DNA of 61,778 nt from the NCBI GenBank assembly GCA_017394865.1, contig JAFPWT010000015.1, positions 1 to 61,778 on the forward strand, given 5' to 3'. The notes under the pieces are model-generated. The model searched no databases, was not told the DNA's origin, and worked only from the letters and a program-made list of their open reading frames with translations. Below, piece by piece: positions 16,559 through 28,337 of this stretch (position 1 is its first letter; every line of letters begins with the position of its first letter). The DNA is from Bacteroidales bacterium (lineage in GTDB: Bacteria; Bacteroidota; Bacteroidia; Bacteroidales; F082). Made by a program: the position numbers and the translations under genes.

Positions 16559-16560
<2 letters not shown>
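16488..16560. terminator. Heptad-built hairpin between pepT and secA
   Basis: The run 16492-16512 (GTGGAAA-type heptads) pairs with 16526-16546 to give a 21-bp stem with one G-U pair and a 13-nt loop. Convergent genes pepT and secA end on either side, so it can terminate both. The distal repeat continues into the secA stop codon. Confidence 0.65.
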
Positions 16561-20329
<3,769 letters not shown>

Positions 20330-20336
20330 CTTTTTT

Positions 20337-20362
20337 TGAATTAAGAATTTAGAATTTAGAGA
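20337..20362 (-). repeat. Heptad array in the secA leader
   Basis: A 7-nt periodic AT-rich run (ATTAAGA-ATTTAGA-ATTTAGA on the plus strand) just upstream of the secA ATG, between promoter and start. Confidence 0.6.
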
Positions 20363-20385
20363 TTGCCTCTTTGGCAAAATTCGTG

Positions 20386-20393
20386 CAAAGGTA
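20386..20393 (-). promoter_or_regulatory. secA promoter -7 box
   Basis: TACCTTTG on the minus strand, about 57 nt before ATG 20329. I see no clear -33 box. Confidence 0.55.
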
Positions 20394-20448
20394 GGGATTT
20401 TCCATTAAATAGGAAAAAATATGTCAAAAAGTCAGAAATAATCCAGAA

Positions 20449-21738
20449 TTATTTCTTCAGCAGTTTCGTCACGTTTTCGCGGAGGGAACGGTCGGGATTT
20501 GGGGCGGGAGCCAGACCGATCTTGGTGCCTGGGAGGATGACGAAATACTCTGGGAACGTACGGACTTCATAACGCTCCAAAAGGAGGATGTCGTTGCCAA
20601 GGTTGAGCAACGGCCAGTCATAATGATGCTCCTCAAAACGCTTGCGATGAATTGTCAACTGGTCTTTGGTGGTGACGGTGACAAGTTGCACACTGTCCTG
20701 CCACTGACGATGCAGGTCGGACAAGGTCTCAAACTGATGATCTACAGTACGAGAGCTAACGTCAACAAACTGCAATAATATCATCTTATCTTTATAATCA
20801 GACAGTTTCACCATCTTTCCGTCCGTTGACTGTAGTTCAAAGTCGGGGGCATCGGCTCCCTGGGCGAAACGGTCGAAGCGTGCTAACGTATTGGCCACCA
20901 CAGTTTTTATCTCCGATGACTTGCTGTGCTTGCTGATGGATTGGAGCTGACCCCTCACCCACTTCCGACTTTGGTAATCCTCATAAAACAAGCCCCGAAG
21001 CTGATAGATATTGACCATATCGGTCAGCTCAGGATTACGGCGGGCGAACTCATCCGTCAACTCATAGTTCTTGAAGAGGTCTTTGAACAAATCCATGTAA
21101 GGCTGGCAGCGATAAAGCACCGGCTTGCCATCGTAGTATTCCTGGATCACCTTCTTTCCGCCATCGGCGTTTACAGCCATCTGAACAGCGGCGATCCGAT
21201 AAGTATTGCATTGCCTCACATATTCATCGGTGACATGAAGCTCACGGTCGATGGTCGCCCGGATAGAGTCGAGATAGCGGTATTGACGCCTATGAAACAA
21301 CTCGTTGAAATAGGTCATCACATAATCGTCAACGATCTCCTGCGAGATGACCATCTGCCGATAAACGCCCTTGTCACTGGCCGTCATGACATGCAATGAC
21401 GGCTGCGGACGTTCGAAATAGGACAACGAGGGATCGTCGTCGGGCATTGTAATCCTAAGGTCGTAGGATGCATTGGGGACCAGTAGAAAATCCACGCTTT
21501 CCAGTCCCACATAAAGACTAGCTGGCATGGTCTGGCTCACCTCACCTTCCAAGATAAAGAAACCTTGATTGTCGGACGTCGTCTCGGCCACAAGGGTCTC
21601 ATGCATATTGAGCAGATCGTCGCACAACATCAGGCGAATCAAGGCATCAGCCCTGTTGACGCGACCTGTGACGATGACATTCTGCGCCATGAGCGTCATG
21701 GGCAGCAACAGCACCAATATGGATAGCAGTTTTCGCAT
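20449..21738 (-). CDS. TlpA/redoxin-like exported protein lacking catalytic cysteines
   Basis: This 429-aa protein has a signal peptide (MRKLLSILVLLLPMTLMAQ), an N-terminal beta-rich DUF4369-like region, a helical middle, and a C-terminal thioredoxin-fold domain (about 290-425) starting APDFELQSTDGKMVKLSDYKDK. Where TlpA proteins have WCxxC, this one has FVDVSSRTVD, so it cannot do thiol redox chemistry. It is probably periplasmic and structural or binding. The ATG at 21738 overlaps the coaD stop (TGATG). A TTG at 21741 gives no better start. Confidence 0.8.
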   Translation of the reverse strand: MRKLLSILVLLLPMTLMAQNVIVTGRVNRADALIRLMLCDDLLNMHETLVAETTSDNQGFFILEGEVSQTMPASLYVGLESVDFLLVPNASYDLRITMPDDDPSLSYFERPQPSLHVMTASDKGVYRQMVISQEIVDDYVMTYFNELFHRRQYRYLDSIRATIDRELHVTDEYVRQCNTYRIAAVQMAVNADGGKKVIQEYYDGKPVLYRCQPYMDLFKDLFKNYELTDEFARRNPELTDMVNIYQLRGLFYEDYQSRKWVRGQLQSISKHSKSSEIKTVVANTLARFDRFAQGADAPDFELQSTDGKMVKLSDYKDKMILLQFVDVSSRTVDHQFETLSDLHRQWQDSVQLVTVTTKDQLTIHRKRFEEHHYDWPLLNLGNDILLLERYEVRTFPEYFVILPGTKIGLAPAPNPDRSLRENVTKLLKK

Positions 21739-22202
21739 CAAACACCAAGTTTCACCTCTTTCGGCACAAATTTCGAAGTATCGCCTCCGTTCTTATAAAT
21801 ATCGCGCACCACGCTGGAGCTGACGCCCACCAGTTCACTCTCAGTGAGGAGAAACACCGTCTCGAGCTCGGGATGGAGGCGCTTGTTGGCGTGGCAAATC
21901 ATGTTTTCGTACTCGAAGTCAGAGCCACTGCGGAGTCCACGGATGATGAAGCGAGCACCTACCTTCTTGCAGAAGTCGGCGGTGAGGCCGTCATAGCTCT
22001 CCACGATGATGTTCGGGTAATCAGCAAAGACATCTTTCGCCCATTTGATTCGGTTCTCCAAGGGGAAGGTGGAGCGTTTCTCCATGTTGACGCCGACGGC
22101 GACGTAGATGATGTCGAACATCGGAAGAGCCCGTAGCACGATGGAGCGGTGTCCGAGAGTAATGGGATCGAAAGATCCAGGAAATACAGCGATTCGTTTC
22201 AT
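21738..22202 (-). CDS. coaD: Phosphopantetheine adenylyltransferase
   Basis: This 154-aa enzyme makes dephospho-CoA from 4'-phosphopantetheine and ATP. The nucleotidyltransferase motif appears as GSFDPITLGH (about 9-18), and the second block as SSSVVRDI near the C-terminus (ISSTxVR-like). Length is normal. It lies between the Nudix gene and the TlpA-like gene in a leftward operon. Confidence 0.97.
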   Translation of the reverse strand: MKRIAVFPGSFDPITLGHRSIVLRALPMFDIIYVAVGVNMEKRSTFPLENRIKWAKDVFADYPNIIVESYDGLTADFCKKVGARFIIRGLRSGSDFEYENMICHANKRLHPELETVFLLTESELVGVSSSVVRDIYKNGGDTSKFVPKEVKLGV

Positions 22203-22229
22203 AGTTAAAAGTTAAGAGTTAAAAGTTTT
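22203..22229 (-). repeat. Heptad array at the Nudix 3' end
   Basis: AGTTAAA-AGTTAAG-AGTTAAA-AGTTTT on the plus strand. Read from the minus strand it encodes the last residues (TFNS) and stop of the Nudix gene. Confidence 0.8.
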
Positions 22230-22835
22230 CAGTTCTTCCCCAAGGGTTTCAGCGATGGAGCGGTAGGTGTTTTCCAAAAACCATTCCACGTCGTATTCGC
22301 TGAGGAAAGTCACTTGGGTGATGTCCTCGTCGGTTTGAGGGGTGGTCTTCGAAGGATCGGCGGTGGTCATCAGAAACCAAGAGGTCTGTTTCAGCCGCCA
22401 TTCGTCTTCATAGAGGTAACAATGCCATGACGAAGGCAGTTGGCGGACGATGCTCAGCCCAGTGAGACCCGTCTCCTCTTCCACTTCGCGAAGTGCAGCG
22501 GCAGCGGCATCTTCACCCTCTTCAATGTGGCCTTTGGGCAAGTCAGGGATGCCGTGTCGCTCAATGGCGGCGAACTGGCCGTCGTTCACCACTACTCCAC
22601 CGGCGGCAGGTGCCATCCGGAAAGTGCGGAGCAGGGCAGCGGAGAGCACTTTGGGGCTAATCCCATCGATGGTGACGTCCTCCGTGAGGTTCACCACCAG
22701 CCACTGACGAAGAAAATTATGAATTTTTTCAACCTCATAAGATTCTAATTGTGGGGAAGTTGCATCCAAAACCAGATTTTTTTCCTCGATATTCGGAAAA
22801 ATCAATGCCCGTTGTTCGTAAAAAATCTTGTACAT
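22212..22835 (-). CDS. Nudix hydrolase
   Basis: This 207-aa protein has a complete Nudix box in its middle: GHIEEGEDAAAAALREVEEE, followed by TGL, giving the G-x5-E-x7-REVxEExGL pattern that binds the metal for pyrophosphate hydrolysis. The N-terminal 80 residues are a separate domain seen in Bacteroidota Nudix proteins. The substrate cannot be predicted. I placed the start at MYKIFY (ATG 22835). The C-terminal TFNS and stop are encoded by a heptad repeat. The start codon lies inside the -7 box of the divergent pyrE promoter. Confidence 0.88.
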   Translation of the reverse strand: MYKIFYEQRALIFPNIEEKNLVLDATSPQLESYEVEKIHNFLRQWLVVNLTEDVTIDGISPKVLSAALLRTFRMAPAAGGVVVNDGQFAAIERHGIPDLPKGHIEEGEDAAAAALREVEEETGLTGLSIVRQLPSSWHCYLYEDEWRLKQTSWFLMTTADPSKTTPQTDEDITQVTFLSEYDVEWFLENTYRSIAETLGEELKTFNS

Positions 22836-22838
22836 TTG
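22831..22838 (+). promoter_or_regulatory. pyrE promoter -7 box
   Basis: TACATTTG at 22831-22838, 42 nt before the pyrE ATG and overlapping the start codon of the divergent Nudix gene. Confidence 0.5.
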
Positions 22839-22864
22839 TAACCTCAATAACGCATTTCAAACTG

Positions 22865-22872
22865 CAAAATTA
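22865..22872 (-). promoter_or_regulatory. Nudix-coaD operon promoter -7 box
   Basis: TAATTTTG on the minus strand, about 30 nt before the Nudix ATG. It lies downstream of the pyrE -7 box, so the two transcripts would overlap at their 5' ends. Confidence 0.5.
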
Positions 22873-22880
22873 TACAATTT

Positions 22881-23525
22881 ATGAAATATGACGACTCCGC
22901 GCTGATGTTAGCGACGCATCTTTTGCAAATCAAAGCCGTAAAACTCAGTCCCAACGCACCATTTACCTGGGCTTCGGGGCTGCATAGCCCGATTTATTGC
23001 GACAACCGCGTCACCTTGTCGTATCCTGCGGTGAGGACCTTCATCCGCCAGCAGTTTGTGGAAAAACTGGTGCAGCACTACGGCAAGCCCGATGTCATCG
23101 CGGGTGTGGCTACGGGTGGCATCGCCCAAGGTGCGCTGGTGGCGCAGGAACTGGGCCTGCCTTTCTGCTATGTGCGTTCCGAAAAGAAATCGCACGGAAT
23201 GCAGAACCAGATCGAGGGCATCGTCGAGTCGGGACAGTCGGTCATCGTCATCGAGGATTTGGTATCCACAGGCAAGTCGAGTCTCTTGGCAGTGGATGCT
23301 TTGCGCGAAGCGGGTGCCAACGTGAAAGGCATGCTGGCCATCTTCACTTACCAGCTGCCCACCGCCGAAGAAAACTTCAAGGCCAAGGAATGCCCCTTGC
23401 ATACGCTAACCAACTACGAGACTTTGATCTACAAGGCCATTGAGGAGAACTACATCACCGAGGCCGACCAGCAGTCGCTTATGGAATGGCGGAAGGACCC
23501 GCAGGCCTGGTCGGATAAACACTGA
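22881..23525 (+). CDS. pyrE: Orotate phosphoribosyltransferase
   Basis: This 214-aa enzyme joins orotate to PRPP in pyrimidine synthesis. The PRPP-binding motif VIVIEDLVSTGKSS (about 116-129) and the substrate loop with RSEKKSHGMQNQIEG are clear, and length is normal. The 3' end overlaps the convergent birA gene by 47 nt. Confidence 0.96.
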   Translation: MKYDDSALMLATHLLQIKAVKLSPNAPFTWASGLHSPIYCDNRVTLSYPAVRTFIRQQFVEKLVQHYGKPDVIAGVATGGIAQGALVAQELGLPFCYVRSEKKSHGMQNQIEGIVESGQSVIVIEDLVSTGKSSLLAVDALREAGANVKGMLAIFTYQLPTAEENFKAKECPLHTLTNYETLIYKAIEENYITEADQQSLMEWRKDPQAWSDKH

Positions 23526-24246
23526 TTTCTTTAATATCGTAAACGTATTTCGTTTCGGATTCGTCGAGGGTCTCCAATCGACCGAAGGGATCGATTCCTG
23601 TAACATACCGCTTTACTTTTTGACCATGGACCATGTAATCGGCCCATTCCTGGTATCGATATAACCTTTCCAAATACGCTTTCCTAATCAAATCAGCCCC
23701 TTCAGGAGTTCGGAGCATCTCCACACGTCGGTCAACCGCCTCTGCCAACTGATGCAGCAAAAGGTCCAGTTCCACCTCTCTGCCAAGAACCATCTTCAAC
23801 GAAACGGGATGCGTAGGCCAATCTTGAAACTGCATCTGATTGACATTCAGACCGATACCCACTATAGAAACACCCATCATCTGGCCATGGATGGTGCTAT
23901 TGATCAAGATGCCAGCTAGTTTCCGATCCTCGATGATAATATCGTTGGGCCATTTCACCATGGCCTTGCTGGAAAGCAGCGTATCGAGCATGTCGAGCAA
24001 ACCCAGCGGCACAGCTTGAGAGAGCAGGAACTGGTCGGCAGCTGGCATGAACGACATGTCGACTCCCATGCTGAAGGTGAGGTTCATTCCCGGCGCACTC
24101 TCCCAAGTATTGGTTCCCATGCCCTTCCCTGCCATCTGCTCTCGGGCAGAGACCACCATCCCCACACGCTCTTTTTCAGGCATCTCCAGCAGAAAAGCGT
24201 TTGTTGAGGCCGTCTTTTCAAGTTCGATGAAAGTAATTTTCGACAT
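23479..24246 (-). CDS. birA: Biotin-protein ligase (catalytic domain only)
   Basis: This 255-aa enzyme activates biotin and attaches it to carboxyl-carrier proteins. It lacks the N-terminal DNA-binding domain of E. coli BirA, as usual in Bacteroidota, so it is not a repressor. Motifs are the STN start (TASTNAFL), AREQMAGKGMGTNTWES (binding loop, normally GRGRxGRxW), KWPNDI and GIGLNVN. The last ten residues (about PTRPAGPSAIP) lie within the pyrE overlap and look like read-through beyond the usual end. The start ATG 24246 is only 6 nt after its -7 box. Confidence 0.93.
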   Translation of the reverse strand: MSKITFIELEKTASTNAFLLEMPEKERVGMVVSAREQMAGKGMGTNTWESAPGMNLTFSMGVDMSFMPAADQFLLSQAVPLGLLDMLDTLLSSKAMVKWPNDIIIEDRKLAGILINSTIHGQMMGVSIVGIGLNVNQMQFQDWPTHPVSLKMVLGREVELDLLLHQLAEAVDRRVEMLRTPEGADLIRKAYLERLYRYQEWADYMVHGQKVKRYVTGIDPFGRLETLDESETKYVYDIKEISVYPTRPAGPSAIP

Positions 24247-24252
24247 TTTGCG

Positions 24253-24281
24253 CAAAATTAAAGAAATAATGTCTATCTTTG
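24253..24281. promoter_or_regulatory. Divergent promoters of birA and a T9SS protein
   Basis: Minus strand: TAATTTTG at 24260-24253, with TTG 21 nt upstream at 24284-24282. Plus strand: TATCTTTG at 24274-24281. The birA -33 box directly abuts the plus-strand -7 box, so the polymerases would compete. Confidence 0.65.
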
Positions 24282-24317
24282 CAAGTTGGTTAATGACTTA
24301 AATTAAAATCAAACGAT

Positions 24318-25040
24318 ATGAAAAAAGCATTCTTTACCTTAGCACTTCTGGCCGTCGTCACCCTTCTGTCGGCCCAAACCCTGCAAATCGAATACGAGGA
24401 TCACGTGTATGAAAACGGTGAAACCATCATTTGCGAATATGACGAAGATCTGTTTGAATATGTCCAACATTTGCAGATTAGGAATCTTTCCAGCGAAGAA
24501 GTAAACGTTATCGTGGAGCAAGATATTATTGAAACTTTCCCAGATGTAATGGTGCAATTTTGCTGGGGGATGTGCTACGTTCCTTCTACAAACCCCTTCG
24601 CCAGCAATCCAGTAATCATTCCCGCCAATGTCCTTTCTGCCGAGGATTTCTCCATCCACATCGCCATACCCGAGACTGAGACTGGTGTCGTGAAAGTGAA
24701 GTACTATGCTTACGACCGCAGCGACCCTGACAACCGTATCAGCATCACCATTCTTGCTGGTGCCACCGCTGGTGTCGCCGAGCACTCCATCAACGTCGGA
24801 CAGGCCTATCCCAACCCTGCCAGCACACAGGTTCAATTCACCCTTCAAGGCAACAACAACGACAACATCGAGGCTGTGGTCTACAACCTCCTCGGCCAGG
24901 AAGTGAAGTCGCAGCTCGTCAGTGGACGCCAGAACCGCGTCATCATCGCTGTCGATGATCTGGAAGCCGGCATCTACTTCTGCCGTTTCTCCGTCAACGG
25001 AGCGGTTGCGAAAACCGAGAAGTTCATCGTGAAACGCTGA
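24318..25040 (+). CDS. Secreted T9SS sorting-domain protein
   Basis: This 240-aa protein has a signal peptide (residues 1-20, ending LLSAQ), an all-beta domain of unknown function (about 20-150) and a C-terminal type A T9SS sorting domain (about 158-240). The sorting domain has the usual QAYPNPAS start, YNLLGQEV strand, LEAGIYFCRF turn and KFIVKR end. It should cross the outer membrane by T9SS and be anchored or released. It is 2 nt upstream of folE. Confidence 0.88.
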   Translation: MKKAFFTLALLAVVTLLSAQTLQIEYEDHVYENGETIICEYDEDLFEYVQHLQIRNLSSEEVNVIVEQDIIETFPDVMVQFCWGMCYVPSTNPFASNPVIIPANVLSAEDFSIHIAIPETETGVVKVKYYAYDRSDPDNRISITILAGATAGVAEHSINVGQAYPNPASTQVQFTLQGNNNDNIEAVVYNLLGQEVKSQLVSGRQNRVIIAVDDLEAGIYFCRFSVNGAVAKTEKFIVKR

Positions 25041-25042
25041 CC

Positions 25043-25633
25043 ATGATCACTGAAGAGCAAGCCAAGAAAGACATTCGCGAGTTGTTGGAGTACATTGGCG
25101 ACAACCCCGACCGCGAAGGATTACAGGCCACGCCTGACCGTATCTTACGAATGTTCAAGGAAATGTTCCGCGGCTATGACCCAAGTCAGAAGCCTATCAT
25201 CACCACCTTCCCCAATGGGCAGGACGGCATCATCTATGACAATATGGTCATCGACAACGGGCCGTTCTATTCCGTCTGTGAGCACCACTGCCGCACTTTC
25301 TTCGGCGAATATTGGTTCGCCTACATACCCAACAAGCACGGCCGCATCCTCGGACTTTCAAAGATCGGACGCGTCATCGACTATTGTTCCTCGAAGCTAC
25401 AAGTGCAAGAGCGCCTGGTACAAGAAGTGGTGGAGATGCTCACCGAAGCCCTCGGCACCGAGAACCCACCACGTGGCATGGCCCTCATGATGAAAGGCCG
25501 ACACATGTGCAAAGAGAGCCGCGGAGCCCGCAAAGAAGGCTATATGATCTCCACCTACCTCACCGGTGTGTTCAAGTCGGACCTCCGCGTGAGAAACGAA
25601 TTCATGTCATACATCAAAGAATGGCGCCCATGA
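25043..25633 (+). CDS. folE: GTP cyclohydrolase I
   Basis: This 196-aa enzyme makes dihydroneopterin triphosphate from GTP, the first step of folate (or queuosine/biopterin) synthesis. Zinc ligands are in SVCEHHCRTFFGE (Cys and His) and in RHMCKESRGARK (second Cys). Length is normal. It follows the T9SS gene by 2 nt and its stop overlaps the lipoprotein ATG as ATGA. Confidence 0.96.
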   Translation: MITEEQAKKDIRELLEYIGDNPDREGLQATPDRILRMFKEMFRGYDPSQKPIITTFPNGQDGIIYDNMVIDNGPFYSVCEHHCRTFFGEYWFAYIPNKHGRILGLSKIGRVIDYCSSKLQVQERLVQEVVEMLTEALGTENPPRGMALMMKGRHMCKESRGARKEGYMISTYLTGVFKSDLRVRNEFMSYIKEWRP

Positions 25634-26364
25634 AAAAAATCCTAACCGTAATCAGCATCTGCGTGCTTTTCGTCTTATTCGGCTGCACCATCCCCTCTGG
25701 TGAGACCATCACCCTGACCTATCCCGTTGAAAACTACTATTACCGTTTATATATAAGCGATGGCATAAAAGTCACCGTCACCGATGAGGTAGATGAGATC
25801 GTTGTCACCGGCGATGAGAGCGTCCTTGAGAAACTCAAAGTCCAATCCACCTACGGAACACTGAAGATCTACAGAACTGACGTCTCCCTGGTTTACTTCA
25901 CCCCCACCGAGGTGCTGTTGCCATATAACGAAAATCTGGAAGAAATCGAGGCCAGCATGGACTCCGAGTTTTACTCTCCTTTTGAATTCGATATCGACAA
26001 GATCAAAATCACCTTAAACAGCCGCTCCAGATTTGACGGTTATGTTAATGCCAACACCGTAAGGCTTTACATGGAAGACTCTAAAGCTGACATTGAAGGC
26101 TATGCGCATAATTTGGAATTAAAGATGAGTGATGGAGCCGAACTCGAAGAACATTGGAGCGGAAATTACTACTCCTTTGAATGCGACGCTTGCTATGGCA
26201 CCATGAACAACAGCATCGCGTATTTCCATTGCTACGACGAAATTAGCGTCGACATGTACAACGGCAGCATGATTTACTTCACCAGCGATTATGATGACAT
26301 CGTCGACTTTAGCGGTGTGGATGGCACCTCCGACGTGATTTATTGCGGAGGAACCAAGAAGTAA
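25630..26364 (+). CDS. GIN-domain (DUF2807-like) lipoprotein
   Basis: This 244-aa protein has a lipoprotein signal (VLFGC, Cys about 18) and then a repetitive beta-helix of the GIN/DUF2807 type with alternating short strands such as DGIKVTVTDEVDEIVVTGDESVLEKL. Such proteins are common in Bacteroidota and are described only as putative adhesin-like. The ATG at 25630 overlaps the folE stop. A terminator lies 31 nt downstream, inside the opposite gene. Confidence 0.75.
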   Translation: MKKILTVISICVLFVLFGCTIPSGETITLTYPVENYYYRLYISDGIKVTVTDEVDEIVVTGDESVLEKLKVQSTYGTLKIYRTDVSLVYFTPTEVLLPYNENLEEIEASMDSEFYSPFEFDIDKIKITLNSRSRFDGYVNANTVRLYMEDSKADIEGYAHNLELKMSDGAELEEHWSGNYYSFECDACYGTMNNSIAYFHCYDEISVDMYNGSMIYFTSDYDDIVDFSGVDGTSDVIYCGGTKK

Positions 26365-26368
26365 GAAG

Positions 26369-27937
26369 TCATTTTTTTACAGACCAGTTACCAAGGGGAC
26401 TCTCACCGAGAGTTCCCTTTTTTCTTGCCCATTCAATAAATAAGGTACGGAGGTCTTCCTCGCTGTTCCACACACGATGGGCGGCTATCTCATCTTGCGC
26501 CCAGCCGCAGCCATTTACGAAATGGTTGCCGCCGCCCATGGAGCGGTAGGAGTTCATCACCACACGGTAGGTCTTGTCAAGATCGAAAGACGTGCCGTCG
26601 GACATTCCTGTGATTGTCACCCTTTCGCCGTAAGGCTTGCGATCGTCAATCCGATAATTGATGCCAGCGGCACAGTCGAAGTTATAGATGGTATTACGGA
26701 TCTCGTAAGAATATTCCAGATGCGCCTTCACATCGCGTCCCGTCATCTCCACCACAGCCAGCGAGTTCTCGAAGGGATACCACTTGAAGAAGTCGGCCAC
26801 CTTCAGCATACCCGACTCCAACTCGTAGCGACGGCTGAGCGGAGCCGCCAGCGAGATGTCGGCATGCATGCCTCTTGCATCCACCACATCGAACTGGCAA
26901 CGATGGATCTCGTCAACCCATAGGCAGGAGCCCGAAAAAACATCTTCTGGAGAGATGTTAACGGGCAGCACAGCCACCTCTTCGTTTTGGTAGGTCTCGG
27001 CACGATCGATATAAGGCTGCAACATGGCGGCAAAATCAGGTTCAACTTCCTGATCCTCTGTAGGGATCAGGCCGACATGGATCGCCGGACGCCTTCCCTT
27101 CGTCAGCTTCACTTCGGCTTCGGCTAGGGCCGCACCACGGCATCCTGAATTCAACACATAAACGGTATCACCTTCTATATTAATAACCTTTTCCGCTCTA
27201 GCGCGATGGTCGTGGCCATAGAACACCAGATCCAACCCTGGCACATGCTCTGCGATCCATTTGGTGGCGTTTTCACGACCCAAAGGAGCATCCTCGGGCA
27301 GGTTCTGCTCCTGCGGTTCCCATCCTGAATGGAAGAGACCCACCATCAAGTCAGGATGCTCAGTCTCACGGATTTTCTTGACCCAATAGGCAGCTGCATC
27401 CTCGGCCTGATCGAAACGAAGGCCAGGGCGCAGACGCTCGGGCACCCAGGTCACCACATAAGGGGTAAGCAGTCCCAGCACGGCGATCTTGAAGCCATCG
27501 CGTTCAAGCACCACATAAGGTTTCCAATAAGGTTCCCCCGTCGCCTCGTCGATGACGTTGGCGCAAACGACCGGCAGCTGAACCTCTGAATATACTCTGT
27601 CGAACACCGCTTTTCCAGCCTCCACGTCGTGGTTGCCCACGCCAGCTACATCATAAGGAAAAAAGTTGAGGAAAGCCGACACCAAGTTGGGATGCTCGGC
27701 ATCGCGATTCGAGCAATATTGATAAGGCGTTCCCTGCATATTGTCACCGTTGTCGAGGAGGATCAGGTGGTCGCCCAACTCACGTTTCATCTGGCTAATC
27801 ACCGCGGCGTCATTGGCAAATTCCGCGAAAGCACCATGGGTATCAGTGGTCTCCACAAAAGTCAAACGGGTCTCCTTAGGAGCGCACGAGGCCCCCATTA
27901 AGGCTAAAATCAACATGGTAAAAGCAGTTTTTTTCAT
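26369..27937 (-). CDS. 5'-nucleotidase / metallophosphatase lipoprotein (UshA family)
   Basis: This 522-aa protein has a lipoprotein signal (MGASCAP, Cys about 18), an N-terminal calcineurin-like metallophosphatase domain (TTDTHG near 31, GNHD near 102, a GHDHRA histidine block near 240) and a C-terminal 5'-nucleotidase substrate domain from about 330 (SLAAPL, GNHFVNG). It would hydrolyse nucleotides or related phosphoesters in the periplasm. Length is normal. The promoter is the left half of a bidirectional palindrome at 27978-27994. Confidence 0.92.
   Translation of the reverse strand: MKKTAFTMLILALMGASCAPKETRLTFVETTDTHGAFAEFANDAAVISQMKRELGDHLILLDNGDNMQGTPYQYCSNRDAEHPNLVSAFLNFFPYDVAGVGNHDVEAGKAVFDRVYSEVQLPVVCANVIDEATGEPYWKPYVVLERDGFKIAVLGLLTPYVVTWVPERLRPGLRFDQAEDAAAYWVKKIRETEHPDLMVGLFHSGWEPQEQNLPEDAPLGRENATKWIAEHVPGLDLVFYGHDHRARAEKVINIEGDTVYVLNSGCRGAALAEAEVKLTKGRRPAIHVGLIPTEDQEVEPDFAAMLQPYIDRAETYQNEEVAVLPVNISPEDVFSGSCLWVDEIHRCQFDVVDARGMHADISLAAPLSRRYELESGMLKVADFFKWYPFENSLAVVEMTGRDVKAHLEYSYEIRNTIYNFDCAAGINYRIDDRKPYGERVTITGMSDGTSFDLDKTYRVVMNSYRSMGGGNHFVNGCGWAQDEIAAHRVWNSEEDLRTLFIEWARKKGTLGESPLGNWSVKK
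26395..26423 (+). terminator. Rho-independent terminator inside the opposite coding region
   Basis: GGGGACTCTC (26395-26404), loop ACC, GAGAGTTCCC (26408-26417), then T6. It serves the GIN lipoprotein gene and lies within the C-terminal codons of the 5'-nucleotidase gene. Confidence 0.85.
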
Positions 27938-27977
27938 AAAAATGAACTTTTTTTCCGAAAAATTACTTTCGAAGCCA

Positions 27978-27994
27978 CAAAAATAGTATTTTTG
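27978..27994. promoter_or_regulatory. Palindromic bidirectional promoter
   Basis: CAAAAATA-G-TATTTTTG is a perfect palindrome: each half is a TAnnTTTG -7 box, one for the 5'-nucleotidase (minus) and one for the zapB-like/zapA unit (plus). Confidence 0.7.
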
Positions 27995-28021
27995 CAGTTA
28001 CAATTCCAAGTCTGAAGAAAA

Positions 28022-28318
28022 ATGGCTGAAGCAAGCATTGTATTGTCCGAGATTGAGGTCAAGGTGAGAAGACTCATCGATGCGCAGCATCAGCTCATCG
28101 AAGAAAACAGACGTCTGGCGAGCGAGAACAGAGCGCTTCGTGAGGAAAACGAGGCCTTTGCCCAAACGAGCCGGGAGTTGCAGGATAAAATAAATAAAAC
28201 AACAATTGTTAACGCACTCGGAAACAGCGAAGAAGAGATAAAAGAAGGTAGAAAGCTCATCAGGGAGCTCATCAAGGAGATTGATCAGTGCGTTTCCATT
28301 TTGAACTCAAAGGAGTAA
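28022..28318 (+). CDS. Small coiled-coil protein, ZapB-like
   Basis: This 98-aa protein is almost wholly helical with heptads through about residues 8-60 (VRRLIDAQHQLIEENRRL, then ENRALREEN) and again near the C-terminus. It is immediately upstream of zapA in a pattern typical of Bacteroidota, so a role in the Z-ring is likely. Sequence similarity to ZapB is only in the coiled-coil form. Confidence 0.7.
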   Translation: MAEASIVLSEIEVKVRRLIDAQHQLIEENRRLASENRALREENEAFAQTSRELQDKINKTTIVNALGNSEEEIKEGRKLIRELIKEIDQCVSILNSKE

Positions 28319-28337
28319 GTCAAATAAAGCATCAGCC

